DNA of 64,000 nt from Nitrobacter sp051912485 (GTDB lineage: Bacteria > Pseudomonadota > Alphaproteobacteria > Rhizobiales > Xanthobacteraceae), in contig NZ_CP196822.1 in assembly GCF_051912485.1 (NCBI RefSeq), forward strand, positions 4,026,939-4,090,938, read 5' to 3'. The notes below the pieces were generated by a model, which did not search any database, was not told the origin of the DNA, and worked only from the letters and a program-made list of their open reading frames with translations. Shown piece after piece: positions 45,875 to 54,312 of this stretch. Both the position numbers and the translations under genes were made by a program. Position 1 is the stretch's first letter. Each line of letters opens with the position of its first letter.

Positions 45875-48751
45875 TCAGCTCGCCGCCTCGAGCCGCTCCT
45901 GGGCCAGGAGCCGCATCGTTGCATCGGCGTCCATAGGCTCGCCGAAGGCGAAGCCCTGGGCGTATTCGCAGCCCAGTTGATAGAGTTCCACCGCATCGGA
46001 GTCGGTTTCGGCGCCTTCGGCGACCACATCCATGCCGAGATCGTGAGCGAGAGCGATGATCGACTTGAGAATGACGGGCCGGGTGCCGCGGCTCGTGGTG
46101 CGAACGAACGACTGGTCGATCTTGATGGTGTCGAACGGGAAGCGCTGCAGATAGGACAGCGAGGAATGGCCGGTGCCGAAGTCGTCGAGCGACAGCCCGA
46201 CGCCGAGCTCGCGAATCCGTTGCAGCATCTGCGCGGCATGCTCCGGATTTTCCATGACAAGCGATTCCGTCAGTTCCAGCTTCAGCGTGCCGCGCGCGAT
46301 CGACGAGCGCGACAGCACGGTGCGGACGTCGTGGATCAGATCGTGCCGTAACAATTGGCGCGAGGAGACATTGACGCTGGCGAAGATCGGGGCGTGAGAC
46401 CGCATGGCGCGTTGCCAGATCGCGAGCTGGCGTGCGGTCTGGTCCATCACGAATGTGCCGAGATCGACGATCAGGCCCGCTTCCTCGGCGATGGTGATGA
46501 ACTCGTCCGGCGCCATCCGCCCGAGCTTGGGGTGATCCCAGCGTGCCAGCGCTTCGAAGCCGGCGATCGAGCGATCCTCCAGCCGGACGATCGGCTGATA
46601 GAGGATGGCGATTTCCTTGCGCTCGATGGCGCGCCGCAGCTCGGATTCCAGGGTCAGCCGGTCGTTCTTCCGGGCGCGCATCGCGGGCTTGTAGACGTCG
46701 ATGCGGTCACCGCCGATGCGCTTGGAATGGTACATCGCAAGCTCGGCGTCCTTGATGATCTCCTCCGTCAATTGCGTCTGCGGGTCGCTGAGCGCGAGCC
46801 CGATCGAAGCTGTCAGGAAGATTTCCCGGTCGTTGAAGGCGATCGGTGCGCGGATAGTTTTGCGGATAGTTTCGGCGAACGCGGTGATGCGCGGCGGGTC
46901 CTGCTCCGACATCAGGATCAGGCCGAATTGGTCGCCGGAGAGCCGCGCCAGCGTGTCCTGGGGTTTGAGGATGCGCGTGAGCCGCCGCGCTAGTGTCAGC
47001 AGGATCGAATCGCCTACCGCGGCGCCGACGGAATCATTGACCTGCTTGAAGCGGTCGAGATCGATTACCATCAGTGTGGGGCGCAGGCTGGGCATGGTCT
47101 TGGCGAAATTCGCGACCGCGTTGAGACGGTCGATGAACAGCTTGCGGTTGGGCAGGCCGGTCAGATTGTCGTGCACCGAGTCATGGAGCATCCGCTCCTC
47201 GGCTTTCCTGGCTTCGGTGACGTCGGTGAGGGTTCCGACCACACGCGAGACCTCGCCATCGGACCCGACCACCGGCCGCGCCTTCAATGCGAACCACATG
47301 AAGTGGCCGTCGGGCGTGCGCAGCCGAAAGTCCTGCACCAGCCGTCCGCGGCGCTGGTCGAGCACGCTGTCCAGCGCGGCGCGGAACCGGTCCTGATCGA
47401 GCGGATGCAGCACCTCCAGCCAGGTCGCCGCAGGGCCTTCGAGCGCACCGCGTTTCAGGCCGAGCAGGCTCTCGGTTTCGGGACTGGTGAAGACCTTGTC
47501 GGCGGAGACGTCCCAGTCCCAGACCAGATCGCCCGAGCCGGTCAGCGCCAGCGCGCGGCGCTCGACGTCGGACACCACGCCGGCGGCGGCGTTGCCGCCC
47601 GCGAAAGCGTGCTGCATCACCGTGAATCCGATCAGCATCACGATTAGCACGAGGCCGCCGAGCAGGGCAGGGCCGACGATGTCATTGGTGACCCTGCCTT
47701 CAACCGTCATGCCGGCTGCGCCGACCCACACCACCAGCAGGAACCAGGTCGGGATCAGCAACACCGCGCGATCGAAGCTGTGCGTCGAGAGGTAGACGAT
47801 CAGTCCAAAGCCGAACACGGCAATCAGCGCGAGCGACATCCGCGCGATGCCGGAGGCGACCGCGGGATCAAACAAAGCGAGGGCCACCAGTGAGCCGAGG
47901 AATGCGAGCCAGCCAAGGGTAATGTGCGAATAGCGGACGTGCCAGCGGCTGAGATTGAGATAGGCGAACAGGAACACCAGCAGCGTTGCCGCGAGGATCG
48001 CTTCACCTGAGGCGCGCCAGATCCGCTCGGCGCCGGCCGACATGTCCAGCACCTTGCCCCAGAAGCCGAAATCGACGCCGATATAGACCAGCACCGCCCA
48101 GGCCAGCGCGGCGGCTGCGGGGAACATGATGCTGCCCTTGACCACGAACAGGATGGTGAGCACCAGCGCCAGCAGCCCGGAGATGCCGATGACGATTCCC
48201 TGATACAGGGTGAAGGAATTGACCTTGTCCTTGTAGGCGTCGGGTTCCCAGAGATAGAGCTGCGGCAGATTGTCGGTGCGCAGCTCCATGACGAAGGTAA
48301 TAACGGCGCCGGGATCGAGCGTGATGCGGAAGACGTCGGCGGTGGCGCTCTCCTGGCGCTCGGGACGGTCGCCGGTTGACGGCGTGATGGTCGCGATGCG
48401 CGATTGTCCAAGGTCCGGCCAGAGCAATCCCGACGACACGAGGCGATAATGTGGCGCGACGATCAGGCGGTCGAGCTGATCGTCGGTGTTGTTGGCGAGC
48501 GCGAACACCACCCAGTTCTGGCCGCCTTCGCGGGCACGCACCTCGACGCGGCGGACGATGCCGTCGGTGCCCGGCGCGGTCGAGACCTGAATGCGGTCGG
48601 AGTCGCTGTGCTGATGATCGAGAATGGCGGTGAGGTCGATGGCGGGCGCGTCACTGCGGACGCTGACGGCGTCGATCGCGCGTGCCGGCGATGCCGCGGC
48701 GAAAATCATGAGGGCCAGCGCGAGAGACGCAAGCCACCTGACCGGACGCAA
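45875..48751 (-). CDS. Membrane EAL phosphodiesterase with DISM-like sensor, PAS and degenerate GGDEF domain
   Basis: A protein of about 958 residues. It has a signal peptide, a periplasmic region to about residue 175, seven or eight membrane spans (about 180-380), a PAS/PAC sensor (about 405-530), a GGDEF domain and an EAL domain. The cyclase signature is degenerate (LSGDQFGLIL instead of GGDEF). The EAL domain keeps GFEALARW, NVSSRQL, DDFGTGHSS and VVAEGAET. It probably degrades cyclic di-GMP, with the GGDEF part regulatory. The start is uncertain: TTG 48751 has GAGGA seven bases upstream and gives a clean signal peptide, while ATG 48784 lacks a ribosome site. Confidence 0.85.
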   Translation of the reverse strand: MRPVRWLASLALALMIFAAASPARAIDAVSVRSDAPAIDLTAILDHQHSDSDRIQVSTAPGTDGIVRRVEVRAREGGQNWVVFALANNTDDQLDRLIVAPHYRLVSSGLLWPDLGQSRIATITPSTGDRPERQESATADVFRITLDPGAVITFVMELRTDNLPQLYLWEPDAYKDKVNSFTLYQGIVIGISGLLALVLTILFVVKGSIMFPAAAALAWAVLVYIGVDFGFWGKVLDMSAGAERIWRASGEAILAATLLVFLFAYLNLSRWHVRYSHITLGWLAFLGSLVALALFDPAVASGIARMSLALIAVFGFGLIVYLSTHSFDRAVLLIPTWFLLVVWVGAAGMTVEGRVTNDIVGPALLGGLVLIVMLIGFTVMQHAFAGGNAAAGVVSDVERRALALTGSGDLVWDWDVSADKVFTSPETESLLGLKRGALEGPAATWLEVLHPLDQDRFRAALDSVLDQRRGRLVQDFRLRTPDGHFMWFALKARPVVGSDGEVSRVVGTLTDVTEARKAEERMLHDSVHDNLTGLPNRKLFIDRLNAVANFAKTMPSLRPTLMVIDLDRFKQVNDSVGAAVGDSILLTLARRLTRILKPQDTLARLSGDQFGLILMSEQDPPRITAFAETIRKTIRAPIAFNDREIFLTASIGLALSDPQTQLTEEIIKDAELAMYHSKRIGGDRIDVYKPAMRARKNDRLTLESELRRAIERKEIAILYQPIVRLEDRSIAGFEALARWDHPKLGRMAPDEFITIAEEAGLIVDLGTFVMDQTARQLAIWQRAMRSHAPIFASVNVSSRQLLRHDLIHDVRTVLSRSSIARGTLKLELTESLVMENPEHAAQMLQRIRELGVGLSLDDFGTGHSSLSYLQRFPFDTIKIDQSFVRTTSRGTRPVILKSIIALAHDLGMDVVAEGAETDSDAVELYQLGCEYAQGFAFGEPMDADATMRLLAQERLEAAS

Positions 48752-48969
48752 TGTCAATTCCTCACGTTTACAGTCCCGCCGCATTGCGCGCGAGGCGGAT
48801 CGGAATCCGCGCGAAGACGACTCTGTATGTCACAGAATGAAACTATGTCACAAAATGAAAGCGAATTCGCACGAAGCCTGCTGCTCGCCTTTCGCCGAAC
48901 CCACCGGCCGCGCGAGATAGATGACATAATTGCGAACGAAATTATAGGCTCTAGCAGTTTCGCAGGCGT

Positions 48970-49968
48970 CTAAACCGTCAACACAATTTTGCCAATATGT
49001 GTGCTGGTTTCCATTCGACGGTGCGCGTCCGCCGCCTCTTCGAGAGGGAAGCTGCTGTCGATCAGCGGCTTGATTCGTCCCTCTTGCATCAGCGGCAGCA
49101 CCCTGGCCTCGATGGCGCTGACCATCGCGGCCTTGTCGACCACCGAACGCGGCCGCAGCGTCGAACCGGTATGATGCAGCCGCTTCACCATCAGCTTGGC
49201 GAAATTGACCGTCGCCTTCGCATCATTGAGGAATGCGATCTGGACGATGCGGCCCTCGACCGCGGCGACGTCATAATTCTTCTCGATGTAGTCGCCGCCG
49301 ACCATGTCGAGGATGAGATTGGCGCCGGTGCCGCCTGTCAGCACCTTCACCTCCGCAACGAAATCGTGGGTCTTGTAGTTGATGGCATGATCGGCGCCGA
49401 GCCTGAGACAGGCGTCGGCCTTGTCCTTTGAGCCGACGGTCACGATCACCTTCGCGCCGAAGGCTTTTGCGAGCTGGATCGCCATGGTGCCGATACCCGA
49501 CGAGCCGCCGTGGACCAGCAGCGTCTCACCGGCCTTCAGGCCGCCGCGCTCGAACACGTTGTGCCACACCGTCATCAGCGTTTCCGGCGTGGCCCCGGCT
49601 TCAAGCATCGACAACCCGGTGGGTATCGTCATCGCGATCGATTCATGCGCGACGCAGTATTGGGCGTAGCCGCCGCCCGAGACCAGCGACATCACCTTGT
49701 CGCCGGGCTTGTACTTGCTGGCGCCTTCGCCAAGCGCCACCACCTCGCCGGCAACTTCCAGGCCGGGCAGATCGCTGGCGCCGGGCGGCGGCGGATAGCT
49801 GCCGGAGCGCTGCGCGACATCGGGCCGGTTCACGCCGGCCACTGCGACCTTGATCAGGATTTCGTTCGAGCCCGGCGCCGGGACCGGGCGGGTTTCCGGC
49901 ACAAGGACCTCCGGACCGCCGGGCTTCTCGATGCCGATGACGGTCATTTGCGCGGGCAGCTTTTCCAT
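48970..49968 (-). CDS. NAD(P)H-quinone oxidoreductase, zeta-crystallin/PIG3 family
   Basis: A 332-residue medium-chain dehydrogenase without the structural zinc site. It has GVNRPDVAQRSGSYPPPPGA near residue 50, the NADPH loop VHGGSSGIGTMAIQLAKAFGA, and GADHAINYKTHDF. Length and the YPPPPGAS signature fit the PIG3-type quinone reductases. GGTGACAAACC precedes the ATG. It is divergent from the DUF1192 gene. Confidence 0.88.
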   Translation of the reverse strand: MEKLPAQMTVIGIEKPGGPEVLVPETRPVPAPGSNEILIKVAVAGVNRPDVAQRSGSYPPPPGASDLPGLEVAGEVVALGEGASKYKPGDKVMSLVSGGGYAQYCVAHESIAMTIPTGLSMLEAGATPETLMTVWHNVFERGGLKAGETLLVHGGSSGIGTMAIQLAKAFGAKVIVTVGSKDKADACLRLGADHAINYKTHDFVAEVKVLTGGTGANLILDMVGGDYIEKNYDVAAVEGRIVQIAFLNDAKATVNFAKLMVKRLHHTGSTLRPRSVVDKAAMVSAIEARVLPLMQEGRIKPLIDSSFPLEEAADAHRRMETSTHIGKIVLTV

Positions 49969-50013
49969 GGTTTGTCACCTGGGAAAACGCGGGAATGCGA
50001 TGGGATCTCTGAC

Positions 50014-50118
50014 TATAGAGTTTTCGAGCGAGTGGATACTGGTTCGCGTGAAGAAAACACGTCAAAACAAGATCATAGAGCTTATTCCGCTTCTGATTCC
50101 ATCAGCCGCGGACAAGCT
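50014..50118. repeat. Dispersed palindromic repeat, long form, decayed
   Basis: TATAGAGTTTTCGAGCGAGTGGATACTGGTTCGCGTGAAG matches (in two parts) the repeats at 4002 and 44033. The second hairpin keeps CCGCTTCTGATTCCATCAG but its right arm has diverged. Confidence 0.65.
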
Positions 50119-50181
50119 CCAGACCAGCCTGCCAGAGGCTGGCAACCGCGCTTCACGGACCACTAGCGGGGAGTAGGACGC

Positions 50182-50373
50182 ATGGCCGTCGAGGATGACG
50201 ACAAGCCGAAGAAAAAGATCGCTCACGAGATCGGACAGGATCTCTCGCTTCTCTCGGTGGAGGAGCTCGGCGAGCGCATCGCGCTGCTAACGGCCGAGAT
50301 CGAGCGCCTGCGGTCCGCGGAGGTGAAGAAGCGCGCCTCAAAGGACGCCGCCGACCGCTTTTTCAAATCCTGA
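50182..50373 (+). CDS. DUF1192 family small protein
   Basis: A 63-residue protein: a charged Lys/Asp N-terminus (VEDDDKPKKK), then the DUF1192 core IGQDLSLLSVEELGERIALLTAEIERLR, a likely coiled coil, and a basic end (KKRASKDAADRFFKS). Function unknown. In Rhizobiales this gene commonly sits near the RcdA-family gene, as here (50776). Confidence 0.85.
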   Translation: MAVEDDDKPKKKIAHEIGQDLSLLSVEELGERIALLTAEIERLRSAEVKKRASKDAADRFFKS

Positions 50374-50492
50374 AATTTTTCTCCTCGGTTCCTACAGAAG
50401 GACAGGGGGAGGACCTGCGTTGCCCCAATTGCAAACGAATGCTGAAGATAATCGTTCGTTTACGATTGGTTAAGCTTTCTCGACTATGACTG

Positions 50493-50591
50493 GAATGTCC
50501 TTCATTGGACATTCGAGTGGCTTCCTGTCCACTCTGTTTGACGCCTCCCTGTTATCAACTTCAAAGCCGCCGGAAACGGCGGCTCTTTTTT
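50493..50591 (+). ncRNA. Candidate small RNA with two hairpins, CCTCCC linker and terminator
   Basis: A stretch of about 100 bases in a 402-base gap (50374-50775) folds neatly. SL1 is GAATGTCC-TTCATT-GGACATTC (50493-50514). SL2 is GAGTGG with CCACTC around CTTCCTGT (50515-50534). A single-stranded linker contains GCCTCCCTG (about 50543-50551), a possible anti-Shine-Dalgarno. The terminator is at 50565-50591. A CTATGA at 50484-50489 could be the -10, putting the start exactly at SL1. No protein frame fits. The layout is that of alphaproteobacterial trans-acting sRNAs; the family is not identified. Confidence 0.6.
50565..50591 (+). terminator. Rho-independent terminator of the candidate small RNA
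   Basis: AGCCGCCG pairs with CGGCGGCT around a GAAA tetraloop, followed by C and six T. The nearest upstream gene on this strand ends almost 200 bases earlier. Confidence 0.92.
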
Positions 50592-50645
50592 GCTTTGCGT
50601 CATCTTTGGCGTCATCGGTCCGCATCGCGCCGCGCGCCATATACA

Positions 50646-50661
50646 TTAACCCATATTAACC
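50646..50661 (+). promoter_or_regulatory. Tandem TTAACC sites upstream of rcdA (possible CtrA sites)
   Basis: TTAACC occurs at 50646-50651 and 50656-50661, exactly ten bases apart. CtrA binds TTAACC-type half sites, usually as TTAA-N7-TTAA; here the spacing is N6. The gene that follows at 50776 encodes the RcdA adaptor family, which acts in CtrA degradation. Confidence 0.35.
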
Positions 50662-50775
50662 TTTGCGCACACCTTCGCTGGACTCCCGCAGTCGGGCGCG
50701 CAATGATTTGTTCATCATAAGCCGGCGCCCGAAAAAGCCGGCGGGCGGCGTTTTCAGTTGCGTGAGGCGTGAACC

Positions 50776-51297
50776 ATGTCCGAACCATTGGTGGTCGATA
50801 CCGGTCTTGTCCAGTTCAGCGAACGTCTCGCCGGCTCTGCCGCGTTTACCGCATTGTTTCGGGAAGGTATGGATCTGGTCGAGGAAACCGCCACCTATCT
50901 TGACGGTGACGGCCGCACCGACGCCAAGACACTCGAGCGCTCTGTCAGCCTGACCTATGCGACCGAAAGCATGCGGCTGACCACGCGGCTGATGCAGCTC
51001 GCCTCGTGGCTCTTGCTGCATCGCGCGGTGAAGGAAGGCGAGATGACGTTGGCGCAGGCTAACCGCGAAAAGACCAGGGTCAAGTTGACCGCGGCGGATC
51101 CCGGTCCGCAGGACATGGTCGTAAAACTGCCCGAGCAGTTGCAGGACTTGATCGCGCGGTCGATGAACCTGCAGACGCGGGTGCGGCGCCTCGACACAAC
51201 CATACATGCGCCGGCGACCGAGCAGGTGCCAACCGGCAATCCGCTGGTGCTGCAACTCAACCGTCTCAAGGAAGCCTTCGAGCGGCAGACCGGCTGA
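50776..51297 (+). CDS. rcdA: RcdA family (DUF1465) protease adaptor
   Basis: A 173-residue helical protein of the DUF1465 family, to which Caulobacter RcdA belongs. RcdA helps deliver CtrA and other substrates to ClpXP during the cell cycle. Visible blocks are SERLAGSAAFTALFREGMDLVEE, LERSVSLTYATESMRLTTRLMQLASWLL in two parts, and VVKLPEQLQDLIARSMNLQTRVRRLD. The C-terminal LNRLKEAFERQTG is typical. Assignment to the RcdA family is firm; conserved function in this genus is inferred. Confidence 0.82.
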   Translation: MSEPLVVDTGLVQFSERLAGSAAFTALFREGMDLVEETATYLDGDGRTDAKTLERSVSLTYATESMRLTTRLMQLASWLLLHRAVKEGEMTLAQANREKTRVKLTAADPGPQDMVVKLPEQLQDLIARSMNLQTRVRRLDTTIHAPATEQVPTGNPLVLQLNRLKEAFERQTG

Positions 51298-51424
51298 TAG
51301 GGCAGCACCCCATTAAGTAGCCTTGGCGTGTCGCTTTCCGAATCGGTCAGGTGCCCATGAAAGCGTGTGCCGCCCCGAGCTTCCGGCATCTCAAGTTGAT
51401 GTTCAAGTCCGGCCGTTCCAGCGA

Positions 51425-51452
51425 AAACGCTCCCGCACCGCGGAAGCGTTCA
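51425..51452 (-). terminator. Terminator of rpmE
   Basis: On the minus strand AACGCTTCCGC and GCGGGAGCGTT (one mismatch) pair around GGT, followed by further T. It lies about 25 bases beyond the rpmE stop. Confidence 0.75.
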
Positions 51453-51474
51453 AAAACCTGAAACTGCGACCCGC

Positions 51475-51702
51475 TCAGTCCTTCTTGAGGAAGCCCGAGA
51501 ACTTCTTCTGGAACCTGGAGACGCGGCCGCCGCGATCGAGAAGCTGTTGGGAGCCGCCGGTCCAGGCTGGATGCGACGTCGGATCGATGTCGAGGTTCAG
51601 CGTATCGCCGTCCTTGCCCCAGGTGGAACGGGTCAGATACTCCGTGCCGTCGGTCATCACGACCTTAATTGTATGATAATCCGGGTGAATTTCGGCTTTC
51701 AT
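51475..51702 (-). CDS. rpmE: 50S ribosomal protein L31
   Basis: A 75-residue ribosomal protein: MKAEIHPDYHTIKVVMTDGT, then TRSTWGKDGDTLNLDIDPTSHPAWTGG and GGRVSRFQKKFSGF (in blocks). The zinc-ligand cysteines of the classical form are absent, so it is the Cys-free type usual in alphaproteobacteria. AAGGA lies upstream of the ATG at 51702. It is divergent from the ABC exporter gene. Confidence 0.95.
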   Translation of the reverse strand: MKAEIHPDYHTIKVVMTDGTEYLTRSTWGKDGDTLNLDIDPTSHPAWTGGSQQLLDRGGRVSRFQKKFSGFLKKD

Positions 51703-51850
51703 GGCATGTCCTTGCAGGGCGAATGGTTTTGGGCGGATTTGGTCCGCTCTATATCGCACCAAGGTTTGACGGACAAGCGCGCTTGCGCATTTGCCAGCGC
51801 GCGCAGGGGGGCCTATTAGGTGCTTTATCAGCAATAGTGTGGTCAGACGG

Positions 51851-53770
51851 ATGAGTCCGGTAGAAGTGCGTGAGAATACCTCGAAAGCCGCGGCCATTGG
51901 GCTGCCGCTCAATGATGCCCCGAAAGCCGACGACGCCCCGAAAGCCGGAACCGGAGCGTCGGGGCCTACCGTGGCTGATCAGAGCTTGCCGACATCCGGC
52001 CAAACCTCGCCGGCCTCCGGCGCCCGCGGTGCCCGGTTGCGCCCGCTGCTCGCGCTCTTGCCCTATGTCGCCCGCTACCGCGGACGGGCGCTTCTCGCGC
52101 TGGTCGCGCTGGTCGTCGCCGCACTGACGACACTGGTCGTGCCGCTAGCGGTGCGCCGGATCATCGACTTCGGATTCACGTCCGAAGGCGTCGCGATGAT
52201 CAACAGCTATTTCAGCATGATGATCGGCGTCGTGGCCGTCCTCGCCGGCGCCAGCGCGGCACGTTATTTTCTGGTGACAACCACCGGCGAGCGCATCGTC
52301 TCCGATCTCCGGCGCGACGTGTTCGCCCATCTGATCTCGCTGTCGCCGGTGTTCTTCGATACCGCTCGCAGCGGCGAGCTGATCTCACGGCTGACCGCCG
52401 ATACGACCCAGATCAAGTCCGCGGTCGGGTCCTCCATATCGGTTGCGTTGCGCAATGTGGTGCTGTTCCTCGGCGCCGCCTCGATGATGGTCATCACCAG
52501 CCCGCGCCTGTCCGGCCTGGTGCTGGCGGCGATCCCGCTGATCGTGCTGCCGCTGGTCGCATTCGGACGCTGGGTGCGCCGCCTGTCGCGGAGCGCGCAA
52601 GACAATCTTGCGGAAGCCACGGCCTATGCCTCCGAACTGGTCGGCGCGATCCGGACAGTGCAGGCCTATACCAACGAGCGGCTGGCCGATGTCCGTTTCG
52701 GCGGCGAAGTGGAGCAGGCCTATCAGGCGGCGCGCAATTCGGCGCGCGCCCGGGCCGTGCTCACCGCGATCATCATCTTCATCGTCTTCACCAGCGTGGT
52801 CCTGATTCTCTGGATCGGTTCTCGCGATGTGCTGAGCGGCGACATGACGCCGGGCCGACTCGGCCAGTTCGTGCTGTATGCCGCGTTTGCCGCGACCGCC
52901 CTGGGCCAACTCAGTGAAGTCTGGGGCGAGGTCGCCGCGGCATCCGGCGCGGCCGAGCGCCTGTTCGAACTGCTTCGCGTCAAGCCGGTGATCGCGGCGC
53001 CGCCGGCGCCGCAGGCGCTGCCGACGCCCTCGCGCGGCGATGTCGTGCTGGACAACGTCAGCTTCGCCTATCCGTCGCGGCCGCAGGTCAAGGTTCTCGA
53101 TGGCGTCTCGCTGGCGGTGAAGCCTGGCGAGAAGGTTGCGATCGTCGGTCCGTCCGGCGCGGGAAAAAGCACAATATTTCACCTGCTGCTGCGGTTCTAC
53201 GATCCGGCCGCCGGCACGATCTCCTTCGACGGCGTTCCGCTGCGGACGGCTGATCCGCGCGAGGTTCGCGCGCGCATCGCGCTGGTGCCGCAGGATTCGG
53301 TGGTGTTCGCCGCGAGCGCCCGCGAGAATATTCGCTTCGGCCGGCCGGATGCGTCCGACGCCGATGTCGAGCGTGCCGCTGATCTCGCCCATGCGACCGA
53401 GTTCATCCGCCGGCTGCCCGGCGGCTTCGAAGCGCTGCTCGGCGAGCGCGGCGTGACGCTGTCCGGCGGACAGCGTCAGCGCATCGCTATTGCTCGCGCA
53501 ATCCTGCGCGACGCGCCGCTATTGCTGCTGGACGAGGCGACGTCGTCGCTCGACGCTGAATCCGAGACCCTGGTGCAGACCGCGCTGGAAGAGCTGATGA
53601 AGCACCGCACCACGCTGGTGATCGCGCATCGTCTCGCAACGGTTTTGTCCTGCGACCGGATCATGGTCATGGATCAGGGTCGGATCGTGGAGCAGGGCAC
53701 GCACGCCTCGCTGGTCGCCGCCAACGGACTGTATGCCCGCTTGGCGCGGCTGCAGTTCGAAGGGGTTTAA
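51851..53770 (+). CDS. ABC exporter, fused permease and ATPase (ABCB type)
   Basis: A 639-residue half transporter. A disordered N-terminus (with the repeated unit DAPKA) precedes a six-span exporter domain (about residues 70-360) and an ATPase domain with Walker A GPSGAGKSTIFHLLLR, signature LSGGQRQRIAIARAI, Walker B PLLLLDEATSSLD and switch His in IAHRLATV. It works as a dimer in the inner membrane. Lipid A/MsbA-like and multidrug exporters share this layout, and the substrate is unknown. In related species it also stands beside rpmE. Confidence 0.88.
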   Translation: MSPVEVRENTSKAAAIGLPLNDAPKADDAPKAGTGASGPTVADQSLPTSGQTSPASGARGARLRPLLALLPYVARYRGRALLALVALVVAALTTLVVPLAVRRIIDFGFTSEGVAMINSYFSMMIGVVAVLAGASAARYFLVTTTGERIVSDLRRDVFAHLISLSPVFFDTARSGELISRLTADTTQIKSAVGSSISVALRNVVLFLGAASMMVITSPRLSGLVLAAIPLIVLPLVAFGRWVRRLSRSAQDNLAEATAYASELVGAIRTVQAYTNERLADVRFGGEVEQAYQAARNSARARAVLTAIIIFIVFTSVVLILWIGSRDVLSGDMTPGRLGQFVLYAAFAATALGQLSEVWGEVAAASGAAERLFELLRVKPVIAAPPAPQALPTPSRGDVVLDNVSFAYPSRPQVKVLDGVSLAVKPGEKVAIVGPSGAGKSTIFHLLLRFYDPAAGTISFDGVPLRTADPREVRARIALVPQDSVVFAASARENIRFGRPDASDADVERAADLAHATEFIRRLPGGFEALLGERGVTLSGGQRQRIAIARAILRDAPLLLLDEATSSLDAESETLVQTALEELMKHRTTLVIAHRLATVLSCDRIMVMDQGRIVEQGTHASLVAANGLYARLARLQFEGV

Positions 53771-53776
53771 TTTCCT

Positions 53777-53803
53777 TTCCCTCTCCCGCAAGGGGAGAGG
53801 GAA
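53777..53803. terminator. Perfect hairpin between convergent genes
   Basis: TTCCCTCTCCC pairs fully with GGGAGAGGGAA around GCAAG. It lies between the convergent ABC exporter and acetyltransferase genes. A relative is at 42536-42564. Confidence 0.65.
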
Positions 53804-53809
53804 GAGTAA

Positions 53810-54268
53810 TCACGGCTTCCATTCCATTTTCAGCACCGGCCGCCCTGATGTCGGATTGATGCCATCGCCTGCGTGCGCGAACCCGTTGCGCGCGTAGAAG
53901 CGGATGGCACGCGCGTTGTCGGTGTTCACAAGCAGCGTAATTCCTGCCGGCGCCAGCCGTTTCGCCTCATTCATCAGCGCGTTTGCGATGTCTCCGCCCC
54001 AGTGCGCGGGCTCGACCACGAGCTGGTCGAGATAGCCGTCCGCATCGATGGTGACGAAGCCGACTAACCCGCCGGATTGCTCGGCGACGGTGATTTTGGC
54101 GTTTGCTACGAGCTCGTTGCACCAACGTTTGCGCCACCATGGCACACGGGCCGCGAAATCGATCGCGGGATAGGTCCGCTGCCACGTTACCTGCCATAGC
54201 GCGATGGCCGCGTCTTCGTCGGCGGGTGCGTAAGGACGAAGTTTGAACGCCTCTGTCTGGCTGAGCAT
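53810..54268 (-). CDS. GNAT family N-acetyltransferase
   Basis: A 152-residue acetyltransferase: LRPYAPADEDAAIALW near the start, GGLVGFVTIDADGYLDQLVVEPAHWGGDIANALM in two blocks (beta4 and acetyl-CoA loop), and NTDNARAIRFYARNGF, the usual C-terminal motif. Substrate unknown. The ATG at 54268 lies inside a palindromic repeat (CATGATC end), and no Shine-Dalgarno is visible, so expression may depend on read-through from the OmpA-type gene upstream. Confidence 0.82.
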   Translation of the reverse strand: MLSQTEAFKLRPYAPADEDAAIALWQVTWQRTYPAIDFAARVPWWRKRWCNELVANAKITVAEQSGGLVGFVTIDADGYLDQLVVEPAHWGGDIANALMNEAKRLAPAGITLLVNTDNARAIRFYARNGFAHAGDGINPTSGRPVLKMEWKP

Positions 54269-54308
54269 GATCTTACCCGAAAACCGGAAGTCCACTTTTC
54301 GGGATCAT
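54265..54308. repeat. Palindromic repeat (GATCATG ends) overlapping a start codon
   Basis: CATGATC...GAAAA pairs with TTTTC..GATCATG around CCGGAAGTCCAC. It belongs to the dispersed family with the CCGGAATCCAC/GTGGATTCCGG core. It lies between two minus-strand genes and supplies the ATG of the GNAT gene. Confidence 0.65.
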
Positions 54309-54312
54309 GTCC

